A DNA stretch of 36,810 nucleotides, taken from positions 1 to 36,810 of the forward strand of contig NZ_RJUL01000015.1 in the NCBI RefSeq assembly GCF_003751625.1, given 5' to 3'. Shown here one piece after another: positions 1 through 7,513 of the stretch; position 1 is the stretch's first letter, and each line of letters begins with the position of its first letter. Under the pieces are notes generated by a model. That model was given only the letters and a program-made list of their open reading frames with translations, made no database searches and had not been told where the DNA came from. The position numbers and the translations under genes are program-made. Source of the stretch: Gallaecimonas pentaromativorans. Its GTDB lineage: Bacteria > Pseudomonadota > Gammaproteobacteria > Enterobacterales > Gallaecimonadaceae.

Positions 1-566
1 CTCGCACTACTCGGACTGTCCCTGTCCTCGCCCTTCGGGCCATCGTCGCTTGGCTCCGATGTTCAACTTTGCTCCAGGCAAAGTTGTCGCCTGCGGGAAA
101 GCGGCGCTTTCACTTCGAGGCTCACCCACCACGCTGCGCGTGTGGCATGGTGCCGGCCGTCTCTACGCGACCCGCCTGCGGCGGTCCCAATCCGCTCCTG
201 ACGGATGTGACGCAGCTTCGTTAACTTCACATGGCGAGAACAAACCAGTCGCTGCCGCAGGCAGCGTCCTTCCCCTGTGAGAGTAGGGCGAAGTGCCGAT
301 AGCACTGGCTCAGGCCGGCAGCGCGAAGGGCTTGGCCCTGGGTTGGTCCCAGAAACTCTCGGCTATCGTTGTAAGCTGCTCCATTTTAAAAAAGCTGTCC
401 TCTCCTTAAAAATATCCCTGGTGCTTGCAGCAGCACTTATTCCGCCTACCTAACTGCCTAACCTCAAAGGTATTGATGTGATGCAGTGCATTGTTATGAA
501 AAGGATAAATATTCGACGCAGGGGTTCCTCTACTACACTGACCATGCACCGCTAAGAGGAATGGAC
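1..566. other. Non-coding, palindrome-rich intergenic region
   Basis: No credible gene is seen; the short open frames here lack ribosome sites and protein-like sequence. The stretch contains several perfect hairpins: a 9-bp stem with a 5-base loop at 64-86 (CAACTTTGC/GCAAAGTTG) and a 7-bp stem with loop GCA at 250-266 (CGCTGCC/GGCAGCG). A short match to the end of 5S rRNA lies at 272-297. The last 150 bases become AT-richer and should hold the promoter of the HDOD gene. A weak candidate is TTCGAC (512-517) with TACACT (534-539), spacer 16. The GC-rich hairpins and the 5S-like tail suggest the trailing edge of an rRNA operon or its remnant; this is inference. Confidence 0.5.
272..297 (+). other. 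Possible 3'-end fragment of a 5S rRNA gene
   Basis: The bases CCCCTGTGAGAGTAGGG (272-288) match the conserved 3' part of gammaproteobacterial 5S rRNA (CCCCATGCGAGAGTAGGG in E. coli) with one gap and one mismatch, and the next bases again resemble the GAACTGCC end. The upstream two thirds of a 5S gene are not recognisable. This is either a degenerate duplicate or chance similarity. Confidence 0.35.
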
Positions 567-567
567 A

Positions 568-1437
568 ATGCAGTTACAAGAGTTTTTCGACAAACCCCAT
601 CTGCTTCCCAATATTCCGGAAGTCGTTCAGGATCTTATTGCCACTTTCAACGATCCGGACCCGGATATCTTTCGCATCATCGACGATCTGAGCCGCGATC
701 CTGTGCTTTCGGCCAAGGTGCTGCGGCTGGCCAACTCTTCCCGTTTTGGTGGGGTTAGGGAAATTGCGTCGGTGAAGGAGGCCTCTATTCGCCTGGGGTT
801 GGAGCGCCTGCGCACCTTGGTGATTGCCTCGGGGCTTATCTCGGCGACAACGGGGCTGCCGGGGATCGATCTCAAGAAATTTTGGGAAAACAGCTTTTTA
901 ACTGCCGAGCTTTGCCGGCAATTGGCAGTATCGGCAGGCTTACCGGCCGAGCAGCAGTTTACCTGCGGCATGCTCCACGATATTGGCCTGTTGATCCTGG
1001 TGGTCTCGCACCCCAAAGAAGCGGACGACATCATGGCGCTGACTTCCCGCCAGGGTCGGGTCAAGGCTGAGCAGGCGGTGCTTGGGTTTACCAGTGCCGA
1101 AATCGGAGCCGAACTGGCTCGCCGCTGGCAGTTCCCCTTGACCGTGGTGAACGGTCTCAAACATCAGTTTTCTCCCCTGAACGGTGATTTTTCACCCGAA
1201 GCGGCGCTGGTTTACCTCAGCACCTGGCTGGTGGAGCAGGGCGGTGGCGCTGATGCTCGCCCCGAATGGTCCGAAAACCTAGCCATGACCTTGGGCGTTC
1301 AGCTGCGTAAGGGCGATGAGCCACCGCCGTCCTGGCCGGAACAAGTGGCCAAGAAAGTGGGGCTAGACTGGCCGGCGCTGGTCTCGGCGCAAGAAGCGGT
1401 AGCCCGTGACGGCAGCCCTTTCCTGATGGCCGTATAA
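568..1437 (+). CDS. HDOD domain protein (signal transduction)
   Basis: A 289-residue soluble protein consisting mainly of an HDOD domain. The N-terminal half carries the family pattern: LPNIPEVVQDL, then DPVLSAKVLRLANSSRFG, then an SVKEASIRLGLERLR stretch. A CGMLHDIGLLIL segment follows near residue 130, with a His-Asp pair. HDOD proteins are non-enzymatic relatives of HD phosphohydrolases found in chemotaxis, motility, c-di-GMP and stress signalling; the substrate or partner of this one cannot be told. No receiver, GGDEF or EAL domain is attached. The ATG at 568 is chosen because AAGAGGA at 554-560 lies 7 bases upstream. It is monocistronic and followed by the tRNA-Trp promoter. Family assignment is firm, role unknown. 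Confidence 0.9.
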   Translation: MQLQEFFDKPHLLPNIPEVVQDLIATFNDPDPDIFRIIDDLSRDPVLSAKVLRLANSSRFGGVREIASVKEASIRLGLERLRTLVIASGLISATTGLPGIDLKKFWENSFLTAELCRQLAVSAGLPAEQQFTCGMLHDIGLLILVVSHPKEADDIMALTSRQGRVKAEQAVLGFTSAEIGAELARRWQFPLTVVNGLKHQFSPLNGDFSPEAALVYLSTWLVEQGGGADARPEWSENLAMTLGVQLRKGDEPPPSWPEQVAKKVGLDWPALVSAQEAVARDGSPFLMAV

Positions 1438-1474
1438 AAAGAAAGCAAACAGTTGGTTTTGGTGTGAAAAGCCC

Positions 1475-1502
1475 TTTACCTCCAAGCGCGAGTCGATATA
1501 AT
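1475..1502 (+). promoter_or_regulatory. Sigma-70 promoter of tRNA-Trp
   Basis: A perfect -10 box TATAAT (1497-1502) is preceded by TTTACC (1475-1480) with a 16-base spacer. Transcription would start near 1509, a few bases before the mature tRNA. Confidence 0.7.
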
Positions 1503-1516
1503 TGCACTCGCTTTAC

Positions 1517-1592
1517 AGGGGCGTAGTTCAATTGGTAGAGCGTCGGTCTCCAAAACCGAAAGTTGGGGGTTCGAGTCCCTCCGCCCCTGCCA
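1517..1592 (+). tRNA. tRNA-Trp (anticodon CCA)
   Basis: A 76-base tRNA with the CCA end encoded. The acceptor arms AGGGGCG and CGCCCCT pair. The D-loop has the AATTGGTAGAG pattern, the anticodon CCA sits at 1550-1552 in loop CTCCAAA, and the T-arm has GGTTCGAGTCC. It is nearly identical to E. coli tRNA-Trp by memory. It stands as a single-gene unit between its own promoter and terminator. Confidence 0.98.
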
Positions 1593-1598
1593 AATTAG

Positions 1599-1635
1599 AG
1601 AAAAAGCCCGCTCATTCGAGCGGGCTTTTTCTTTT
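1599..1635 (+). terminator. Intrinsic terminator after tRNA-Trp
   Basis: The arms GAAAAAGCCCGCTC (1600-1613) and GAGCGGGCTTTTTC (1618-1631) pair perfectly around loop ATTC, followed by further T residues. This is a strong rho-independent terminator. Confidence 0.93.
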
Positions 1636-1689
1636 CCCGGCGGGCCAAGCCTTTTACACTCAAAAGCCCTTCATCATCGGATAGGCCTC

Positions 1690-1983
1690 GTGGATTACCT
1701 GCAGCAACTGGGGCTGGTCAAGTACCGGCTCAAAAGCCCCCATGACGACCCTTCACTGCTTGGCGTCAGTTTCTCTTTGACTGACGAGAGCCGCCGTTTT
1801 TGCCAAGCAGTGGCCGACGCGCTGGGGCTGAACCTGGTGGAAGGCGCCGCCATGCTGCATTGGGCTCCCGATGGCGACATCACTCTAGATCCCCAGCTTT
1901 GTCTGGCCTCGGCCGACGCCAAACGCCAGCTCTGGCAACAGCTCTACAGCTTATATGACGTTCAGCACAGCAAGCCCGGCTGA
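1690..1983 (+). CDS. holD: DNA polymerase III psi subunit HolD
   Basis: A 97-residue protein, shorter than E. coli HolD (about 137), with the family's N-terminal YLQQLGLVKYRLK motif and the C-terminal LWQQLYSLY helix. The psi subunit binds chi and the clamp loader and links it to SSB-coated lagging strand. The N-terminal motif is the part that contacts chi in E. coli. The start is GTG at 1690 with GGATAGG just upstream. The gene overlaps rimI by 29 bases, the same holD-rimI pair as in E. coli, which strongly supports the call. The middle of the protein is poorly conserved, as usual in this family. Confidence 0.85.
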   Translation: MDYLQQLGLVKYRLKSPHDDPSLLGVSFSLTDESRRFCQAVADALGLNLVEGAAMLHWAPDGDITLDPQLCLASADAKRQLWQQLYSLYDVQHSKPG

Positions 1984-2398
1984 TCTGCCGGCACTGCAGT
2001 TTATCGAAAGCCATCAGGACTACCCCTGGAGCGAGACGCAGCTTGCCAGCTGCTTTGGCGAGGGCTACCGGGTGCGCCTGTTGTGGCAAGACAACCTGAC
2101 GGTGGGCTTTTCCATCTGCCAGCGGGTGCTGGATGAAAGTACCCTGTTCAACATCTGTGTATTGCCGGCCTGCCGCGGGCTGGGCTTTGGCAAGCTTTTG
2201 ATGGATGACCTTATTGTCGAGGCCAGGGCGGCTGGCGACAGCGCCATTTTTCTGGAAGTACGGGCCAGTAACAGCGAGGCCATCGGCCTTTATCGGCGCA
2301 TGGGGTTTGAAGAAGTAGGGCGCCGCAAAGGCTATTACCCCACGGTATCGACCAGGGAAGACGCTCTGGTTATGCGCTTTAGTCTGGACAAGGTATAA
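1955..2398 (+). CDS. rimI: Ribosomal protein S18 N-alanine acetyltransferase RimI
   Basis: A 147-residue GNAT-fold acetyltransferase, close to the usual 148. RimI transfers acetyl from acetyl-CoA to the N-terminal alanine of ribosomal protein S18. The acetyl-CoA loop is seen as CRGLGFGKLLMDDL (R-x-x-G-x-G) near residues 71-84. It is followed by FLEVRASNSEAIGLYRRMGFEEVGRR, the typical core and C-terminal strand. The ATG at 1955 lies within the end of holD (29-base overlap), so the two are probably translationally coupled. prfC follows 36 bases downstream. Confidence 0.93.
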   Translation: MTFSTASPADLPALQFIESHQDYPWSETQLASCFGEGYRVRLLWQDNLTVGFSICQRVLDESTLFNICVLPACRGLGFGKLLMDDLIVEARAAGDSAIFLEVRASNSEAIGLYRRMGFEEVGRRKGYYPTVSTREDALVMRFSLDKV

Positions 2399-2399
2399 T
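2394..2399 (+). promoter_or_regulatory. Candidate -10 box for prfC
   Basis: A consensus TATAAT overlaps the rimI stop codon, 36 bases before the prfC start. The -35 region (around 2371-2376, TATGCG) is poor, so this is a moderate promoter candidate within the holD-rimI-prfC series. Confidence 0.4.
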
Positions 2400-2434
2400 C
2401 CGCGGCTACGTTTTTGACAGTTGGTGAGTAGCTC

Positions 2435-4012
2435 ATGTCCATCCCTGCCGAGGTCGCCAAGCGCCGAACCTTCGCCATTATCAGTCACCCCGACGCCGGT
2501 AAGACCACCATCACCGAGAAGGTGTTGCTGTTCGGGCAGGCCATCCAGAAAGCCGGTACCGTCAAAGGCCGCGGCTCAGGCCAGCACGCCAAATCTGACT
2601 GGATGGAGATGGAAAAGGAGCGGGGCATTTCCGTGACTACCTCGGTGATGCAGTTCCCCTACCGCCAAAGCCTGGTGAACCTGCTGGACACCCCCGGCCA
2701 CGAAGACTTCTCCGAAGATACCTACCGTACCCTGACGGCAGTGGACTCGTGCCTGATGGTGATCGACTCTGCCAAAGGTGTTGAAGACCGTACCATCAAG
2801 CTGATGGAGGTCACCCGGCTGCGCGACACTCCCATCCTCACCTTCATGAACAAGATGGACCGCGAAATTCGCGACCCCATGGAGCTGATGGATGAAGTCG
2901 AGAACGTACTGAAGATCCGCTGCGCGCCTATTACTTGGCCTATTGGTTGCGGCAAAGGCTTTAAGGGCGTTTACCACATCGCCAATGACGAAATCATTCT
3001 CTACAAGTCGGGCCAGGGCCACACCATTCAAGAACGTAAAGTCATCAAAGGCCTCGATAACCCTGAGCTGGATACCCTGCTTGGGGGAGATGCCCAGGAT
3101 CTGCGCGACGAGCTTGAATTGGTACAAGGCGCCTCCAACGAGTTTGAATTGGACGCCTTCTTAAAAGGCGAGCTGACCCCGGTGTTCTGGGGTACTGCGC
3201 TGGGTAACTTCGGTGTTGACCATATGCTGGACGGTCTCACCGACTGGGCGCCCACCCCGCAGCCGCGCCAGAGTGATGAGCGCCAGGTTACCGCCACCGA
3301 TGAGGGCTTCTCCGGCTTCGTCTTTAAAATTCAGGCCAACATGGACCCCAAACACCGGGACCGTGTCGCCTTCTTGCGTATTGTCTCCGGCAAGTACCAG
3401 AAGGGCATGAAGATGCACCATGTGCGCATCGGCAAAGATGTAAACATCGCCGACGCCCTGACCTTTATGGCAGGGGATCGCGCTGCTGTGGAAGAAGCCT
3501 ATCCGGGCGATATTATCGGCCTGCACAACCATGGCACCATCCAAATCGGTGACACCTTCACCCAGGGCGAGAAAATGAAGTTCACCGGTATTCCGAACTT
3601 CGCCCCTGAACTGTTCCGCCGCATCCGCCTCAAAGATCCGCTCAAGCAAAAGCAGCTTCTAAAAGGCCTGGTGCAGCTGTCCGAAGAGGGCGCCGTGCAG
3701 GTGTTCCGCCCCATCGACAACAACGACCTTATCGTTGGCGCCGTGGGTGTGCTGCAGTTTGACGTGGTGGTGGCGCGCCTCAAGGCTGAATACAACGTCG
3801 AGGCCATTTACGAGGCCATCAACGTGGCCACCGCCCGCTGGGTGGAATGTAAAGATGCCAAAAAGCTGGACGAGTTCGAGCGTAAGTGTTCCTTGAACCT
3901 GGCCCTCGACGGCGGCGACAACCTCACCTATATCGCGCCGACCATGGTCAATTTGAACCTGACCGCCGAGCGTTACCCGGATATCATCTTCCATAAGACC
4001 CGGGAACACTAA
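2435..4012 (+). CDS. prfC: Peptide chain release factor RF3 (GTPase)
   Basis: A 525-residue translational GTPase (E. coli RF3 529). RF3 removes RF1/RF2 from the ribosome after peptide release. The G domain begins at once: the P-loop region SHPDAGKTT (residues 17-25), switch [23 protein letters not shown] (G3) and [10 protein letters not shown] (G4). Domains II and III follow, with the RF3-typical [17 protein letters not shown] near the C-terminus, which separates it from EF-G and LepA. The ATG at 2435 has GGTGAG (2423-2428) six bases upstream. A terminator starts six bases after the stop. Nothing is unusual. Confidence 0.98.
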   Translation: MSIPAEVAKRRTFAIISHPDAGKTTITEKVLLFGQAIQKAGTVKGRGSGQHAKSDWMEMEKERGISVTTSVMQFPYRQSLVNLLDTPGHEDFSEDTYRTLTAVDSCLMVIDSAKGVEDRTIKLMEVTRLRDTPILTFMNKMDREIRDPMELMDEVENVLKIRCAPITWPIGCGKGFKGVYHIANDEIILYKSGQGHTIQERKVIKGLDNPELDTLLGGDAQDLRDELELVQGASNEFELDAFLKGELTPVFWGTALGNFGVDHMLDGLTDWAPTPQPRQSDERQVTATDEGFSGFVFKIQANMDPKHRDRVAFLRIVSGKYQKGMKMHHVRIGKDVNIADALTFMAGDRAAVEEAYPGDIIGLHNHGTIQIGDTFTQGEKMKFTGIPNFAPELFRRIRLKDPLKQKQLLKGLVQLSEEGAVQVFRPIDNNDLIVGAVGVLQFDVVVARLKAEYNVEAIYEAINVATARWVECKDAKKLDEFERKCSLNLALDGGDNLTYIAPTMVNLNLTAERYPDIIFHKTREH

Positions 4013-4017
4013 CGGAG

Positions 4018-4041
4018 AGCCCCGCGTTGCGGGGCTTTTTT
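4018..4041 (+). terminator. Intrinsic terminator of prfC
   Basis: The arms AGCCCCGC (4018-4025) and GCGGGGCT (4029-4036) with loop GTT are followed by TTTTT (4037-4041). The T tract ends directly at the ATG of the next gene (4042). Confidence 0.9.
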
Positions 4042-4800
4042 ATGCTTATCGACAGCCATTGCCACATCGATTTTGACGAACTGGCGCCCCTGGGGCCGCT
4101 GCTGGATGCCTGCCGCCAGGCCGGAGTCGAGGCGCTGGTGGTGCCTGGAGTCAGCCTGGCGTACCTTGAGCGGCCCTGGCAACTGAGCCGGCAGTACCCC
4201 ATGCTGTGGCCGGCCGCGGGCTTTCACCCCTGGTATTTGCCAGAGCAGCAAGGGGCCTTCGGCGTGCTGGACGACTTTGCTCGCCGCCACAGCGGTGACT
4301 TGGTGGCCATCGGCGAGGCGGGGCTCGATAAATTTAAAGGGCCTGATGCCGCCACTCAGGAATGGTGGCTGGCGCGCCAGTTGGAGCTGGCCCAGGCCCT
4401 TGATAAACCCATTATCCTGCACAGCGTCGGCACTCATGCCCGGCTGACCGCCATCCTCAAGCAATACCCTGGGGTACGGGGGGTTATTCATGCCTTCTCC
4501 GGCAGCAGCGAGCAGGCCAGGGAATTTGTGAAACTGGGGTTTTATCTAGGAGTTGGCGGCGTTGTAACGAGGGCGAGCGCCAATAAAACCCGCGATGCGC
4601 TTCGCACCGTTCCCCACAAGTGGTTGCTGCTGGAAACCGATGCCCCGTCCATGCTCCCCGAGGGATTAGCGGGCACACATAACAGTCCTGTGAATTTACC
4701 CTTTATTCACAAGGCGTTATCTGAAACTCTCCAGGCTGACCCTAACGCCTTGGCGCTAACTCTCAGCGCCAATGCTAGGCGTCTTTTCCAAGGGCGTTGA
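4042..4800 (+). CDS. yjjV: TatD-family metal-dependent hydrolase (YjjV-like)
   Basis: A 252-residue TIM-barrel metallohydrolase of the TatD family. Metal ligands are visible: HCH in LIDSHCHIDF (residues 6-8), Glu in VAIGEAGLD, His in PIILHSVGTH, His in VIHAFSGS and Asp in LLETDAPSM. TatD proteins are 3'-5' exonucleases or D-aminoacyl-tRNA deacylases; which activity applies here is not clear. The ATG at 4042 is preferred to the in-frame TTG at 4027, which lies inside the prfC terminator. No Shine-Dalgarno sequence exists outside that hairpin, so expression is likely low or depends on readthrough. E. coli also has yjjV near prfC. Confidence 0.85.
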   Translation: MLIDSHCHIDFDELAPLGPLLDACRQAGVEALVVPGVSLAYLERPWQLSRQYPMLWPAAGFHPWYLPEQQGAFGVLDDFARRHSGDLVAIGEAGLDKFKGPDAATQEWWLARQLELAQALDKPIILHSVGTHARLTAILKQYPGVRGVIHAFSGSSEQAREFVKLGFYLGVGGVVTRASANKTRDALRTVPHKWLLLETDAPSMLPEGLAGTHNSPVNLPFIHKALSETLQADPNALALTLSANARRLFQGR

Positions 4801-4819
4801 AACGGGATAAGGCTCAAGA

Positions 4820-4854
4820 AAAGGGCCGGGCCGGCTGGGCAACCCCGGCCCTTT
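4820..4854 (+). terminator. Hairpin after yjjV, probable terminator
   Basis: An 11-bp perfect stem, AAAGGGCCGGG (4820-4830) with CCCGGCCCTTT (4844-4854), spans a 13-base loop. The T tract is only three bases, so termination may be partial. The -10 box of nupC begins four bases later. Confidence 0.55.
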
Positions 4855-4857
4855 CGA

Positions 4858-4890
4858 TATAATGCGCGCGACCTGTTCGTCAGTAACAGG
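4858..4890 (+). promoter_or_regulatory. nupC promoter -10 and adjacent palindromic operator candidate
   Basis: A perfect TATAAT at 4858-4863 has its -35 position inside the upstream hairpin. Nine bases later, where the transcript would begin, lies an inverted repeat CCTGTT (4872-4877), 7-base spacer, AACAGG (4885-4890). A dyad over the start site is a classic repressor position. The regulator is unknown; CytR or a DeoR-like protein would fit the pathway but neither known consensus matches. Confidence 0.5.
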
Positions 4891-4926
4891 ACTATTAAAA
4901 ATGCTTTTTCGAGGAATGGTGGCTTC

Positions 4927-6177
4927 ATGAATATTCTGATGGGTCTGGTGGGGATAGTTACCCTGCTTGCCATCGCTGTGCTGTTGTCTGACAACCGTAA
5001 GGCGATCAAATTGCGCACCGTCGGCGGTGCCTTCGCCATCCAGGCCGCCTTTGCCGCCCTGGTGCTCTACGTACCCTTTGGTAAGGATTTGCTGCAAGGC
5101 GTTTCCAGTGGCGTGCAGGCGGTCATTGATGCCTCCCAACAGGGTATCTCCTTCCTGTTCGGCGGCCTGGTGTCGCCCAAGATGTTTGCAGTGTTCGGTG
5201 ATGGCGGCTTTGTCTTTGCGCTGCGGGTGTTGCCGATCATCGTGTTTTTCTCTTCCCTTATCGCCGTGCTCTATTACCTGGGGGTGATGAGCTGGGTGAT
5301 CAACATCATCGGTGGCGCCCTGCAAAAGGCCCTCGGCACCTCGCGCCCTGAGTCGTTGTCGGCCACTGCCAACATCTTCGTTGGCCAGACCGAAGCACCT
5401 TTGGTGGTGCGGCCCTTTATCGCCAAGATGACCCAATCGGAGCTCTTTGCGATCATGGTCGGCGGCCTGGCGTCGGTGGCTGGCTCGGTGCTGGCCGGCT
5501 ACGCCCAGATGGGGGTAGAGCTTAAATACCTGATTGCCGCGTCCTTTATGGCGGCTCCCGGCGGCTTGCTGATGGCCAAGATCATCAAGCCCGAGACCGA
5601 GACCCCCAACCAGAACCTAGAGCAGGTACTGGAAGACAACGACGATGCCCCGGCCAACGTCATCGACGCCGCCGCCAGTGGCGCCTCTGCTGGCCTGCAA
5701 CTGGCCCTTAACGTTGGTGCCATGCTGCTGGCCTTTATCGGCCTGATTGCGCTGGTCAACATTCTGCTGGGCGGCATTGGCGGCTGGTTCGGTATGCCAG
5801 AGCTGTCGCTGCAATTGGTGCTGGGCTATGTCTTTGCGCCCCTGGCGTTTTTGATTGGTGTGCCTTGGCACGAGGCGGTGACCGCCGGCTCCTTTATCGG
5901 CCAGAAGCTGGTGTTGAACGAGTTTGTGGCTTACGTGAGTTTCCTCGACCAAGCCAAGGCTCTGTCTGGCCATACCCAGGCCATTATCACCTTTGCCCTG
6001 TGCGGTTTTGCCAATCTGTCCTCCATCGCCATCCTGCTGGGCGGCCTTGGCGGTATGGCACCGACCCGGCGCCACGACATTGCCCGCATGGGTATCAAGG
6101 CGGTTATTGCCGGTTCGCTCTCCAACCTGATGAGCGCCACCCTGGCCGGGCTCTTTCTGGCCCTGGGCACCCTGTAA
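4927..6177 (+). CDS. nupC: Concentrative nucleoside transporter (Na+/nucleoside symporter)
   Basis: A 416-residue inner-membrane symporter of the CNT family, very similar to the structurally known V. cholerae vcCNT as I recall it. Substrate-site residues are conserved at the same numbers: Gln154-Thr155-Glu156 in [14 protein letters not shown] and Glu332 in NEFVAY. FANLSS follows in the second half. Gly-rich hydrophobic segments fill the protein. It resembles E. coli NupX (416) more than NupC (400). It imports pyrimidine and purine nucleosides using a cation gradient, probably sodium. The ATG at 4927 has GGTGG four bases upstream and GAGGA further away. It sits before tsx and the deo operon, so uptake and catabolism are adjacent. 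Confidence 0.95.
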   Translation: MNILMGLVGIVTLLAIAVLLSDNRKAIKLRTVGGAFAIQAAFAALVLYVPFGKDLLQGVSSGVQAVIDASQQGISFLFGGLVSPKMFAVFGDGGFVFALRVLPIIVFFSSLIAVLYYLGVMSWVINIIGGALQKALGTSRPESLSATANIFVGQTEAPLVVRPFIAKMTQSELFAIMVGGLASVAGSVLAGYAQMGVELKYLIAASFMAAPGGLLMAKIIKPETETPNQNLEQVLEDNDDAPANVIDAAASGASAGLQLALNVGAMLLAFIGLIALVNILLGGIGGWFGMPELSLQLVLGYVFAPLAFLIGVPWHEAVTAGSFIGQKLVLNEFVAYVSFLDQAKALSGHTQAIITFALCGFANLSSIAILLGGLGGMAPTRRHDIARMGIKAVIAGSLSNLMSATLAGLFLALGTL

Positions 6178-6197
6178 CAGCCCGGGTTGATGTTAAG

Positions 6198-6227
6198 AAA
6201 AAGAGGAGCTTTGGCTCCTCTTTTTTT
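6198..6227 (+). terminator. Intrinsic terminator of nupC
   Basis: GAGGAGC (6203-6209) and GCTCCTC (6214-6220) pair around TTTG, flanked by A5 and a T7 tract. It is strong. Confidence 0.93.
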
Positions 6228-6330
6228 ATGCTTGAGTTAATGCTCACTACCGAGTTTGAGCCTTGTCTCGTTTGGTTTGTTTTTTCCTGATAATGCCCTT
6301 GCAGCGCACCGCCGATTTCTTTTAAATCCC

Positions 6331-6360
6331 GGCCGGCTTCATACCGGCCCCATTGGCCGG
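6331..6360 (+). promoter_or_regulatory. Three-segment alternative hairpin in the tsx leader
   Basis: Three segments can pair in two exclusive ways: GGCCGG (6331-6336), CCGGCC (6344-6349) and GGCCGG (6355-6360). Loops are 7 and 5 bases. The structure ends 22 bases before the Shine-Dalgarno of tsx. No U tract follows the second hairpin, so it is not a plain terminator. A regulatory role is inference. Confidence 0.4.
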
Positions 6361-6393
6361 TTCTCGTAATAGCGTGACTTGCAGGACAATTTG

Positions 6394-7236
6394 ATGAAAC
6401 TGACCAGACAGCTGCTTGCTGTGATGTTGGCCAGTGGCACCTTTGGTGCCCAAGCAACCGAAGGCGTCGGCGACCTTCACAGCGCCGACCACAAGTGGTT
6501 GAGCTTCAACCTGATGCACAGTGAAGACAACCGCCTTCCTTTTCAAAACCACAAAGACACCTACCTGGAGATAGAATTCGGCGGCCGCTCCGGCATCCTC
6601 GATCTCTACGGCTATGTGGATCTGTTCGATATCCTCGACGACGGCAGCGACGACAGAAGCGGCGGTGACAACCTCTACGCCAAGATAGTGCCGCGCTTTT
6701 CCCTCAACGCCATCAGCGGCCGGGATTTGTCCTTCGGCCCGGTAAAAGAGCTGTACCTTGCCACCGAATTTAATATCGGTGACAGCAGCGGCGATAACGG
6801 CGGGCTGTGGAGTCAGTATCTGGGCCTTGGCAGCGATATCGAGGTGCCCTGGTTCGGGAAGATGGGCCTTAACCTCTACGCCCGCTATGTGCGGGAAAAC
6901 TACGGCAACGCCAACGAGAAAAAGTGGGACGGCTACAAGGTCTCTACCAACTGGTTCAAACCGGTGCACCGCTTTGCCAGCGGCGACTTCATCGCCTACC
7001 AGGGGTATCTCGATTACCAGTTCGGCGCCAGCAAGATTGGCCGCGTCCCCGGTTACAGCCCCAACAGTACCGAGTGGTTTAACGGCATCTACTACCACAG
7101 TGCTCATTACGCCGTGGGCTATGGCCTGAAGTACTACAACAACATGGCGTTCTTCAAAGACAACGCCGAGGCAACCGGCGTACGCCAGGACACCTCCGGT
7201 TTTGGCCATTACCTGAGCCTTAACTACCTGTTCTAA
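6394..7236 (+). CDS. tsx: Tsx-family nucleoside-specific outer membrane channel
   Basis: A 280-residue outer-membrane beta-barrel of the Tsx (OmpK) family (E. coli Tsx 294). A signal peptide MKLTRQLLAVMLASGTFGAQA is followed by strands matching Tsx: DTYLEIEF, LDLYGYVDLFD, PRFSLNAISGRDLSFGPVKELYLA, NLYARYVRENYGNANEKKWDGY, and a terminal aromatic strand ending YLF. It lets nucleosides cross the outer membrane, feeding the neighbouring CNT transporter. The ATG at 6394 has AGGA (6383-6386) seven bases upstream; the in-frame TTG at 6379 would spoil the signal peptide. It has its own leader and terminator. Confidence 0.92.
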   Translation: MKLTRQLLAVMLASGTFGAQATEGVGDLHSADHKWLSFNLMHSEDNRLPFQNHKDTYLEIEFGGRSGILDLYGYVDLFDILDDGSDDRSGGDNLYAKIVPRFSLNAISGRDLSFGPVKELYLATEFNIGDSSGDNGGLWSQYLGLGSDIEVPWFGKMGLNLYARYVRENYGNANEKKWDGYKVSTNWFKPVHRFASGDFIAYQGYLDYQFGASKIGRVPGYSPNSTEWFNGIYYHSAHYAVGYGLKYYNNMAFFKDNAEATGVRQDTSGFGHYLSLNYLF

Positions 7237-7239
7237 AAA

Positions 7240-7260
7240 AGCCCTCTTCGGAGGGCTCTT
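7240..7260 (+). terminator. Hairpin after tsx, probable terminator
   Basis: AGCCCTC (7240-7246) and GAGGGCT (7251-7257) form a stem capped by a UUCG tetraloop, after an A run. The T tract is interrupted (CTT), so strength is uncertain. Confidence 0.65.
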
Positions 7261-7349
7261 ATGTGCCTGTTCGGCGCCGCAGTATCGTCTTTTGCTGCAT
7301 TCTGGCATACTCACGACGCCCAAAAATGGGCGCAATAAGCAATGGCGAG

Positions 7350-7365
7350 GGAAAATGGATTTTCC
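7350..7365. promoter_or_regulatory. 16-bp palindrome upstream of deoC, operator candidate
   Basis: GGAAAATGGATTTTCC has two perfect 7-base arms around a 2-base centre and lies 148 bases before deoC. A TAGAAT -10-like box follows at 7374-7379. This is the size of LacI- or DeoR-type operators, but it does not match the E. coli DeoR or CytR sequences I know. The rest of the 256-base gap (7258-7513) also holds a small CGCCCA/TGGGCG hairpin at 7317-7332. Confidence 0.45.
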
Positions 7366-7449
7366 GACCAGTCTAGAATCTTCACGGAACCAAGTCCGCC
7401 CCCGTTGGCCTCGTCGAGGCTGTGTTTTTTCAGGTGCCCGGTTGGGTTT

Positions 7450-7475
7450 GTTCGGCTTTTTTGGCTTCGCCGAAC
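7450..7475 (+). promoter_or_regulatory. Stem-loop in the deoC leader
   Basis: GTTCGGC (7450-7456) pairs with GCCGAAC (7469-7475) across a 12-base loop that contains six consecutive T residues. It lies 38 bases upstream of the deoC start. It could be a leader structure or protein site; function unknown. Confidence 0.35.
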
Positions 7476-7513
7476 CCCCGTATTGCCCGGTGCCATGACT
7501 AGGGGACAAACCC

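Noticed and set aside
1502-1684. 60-codon open frame across tRNA-Trp
   Set aside because: It is a translation of the tRNA and its terminator.
6231-6248. CRP-like sequence after the nupC terminator (TTGAGTTAATGCTCAC)
   Set aside because: It resembles the lac CRP site but the spacer between half sites is 8 rather than 6 bases and the first TGTGA is not intact.
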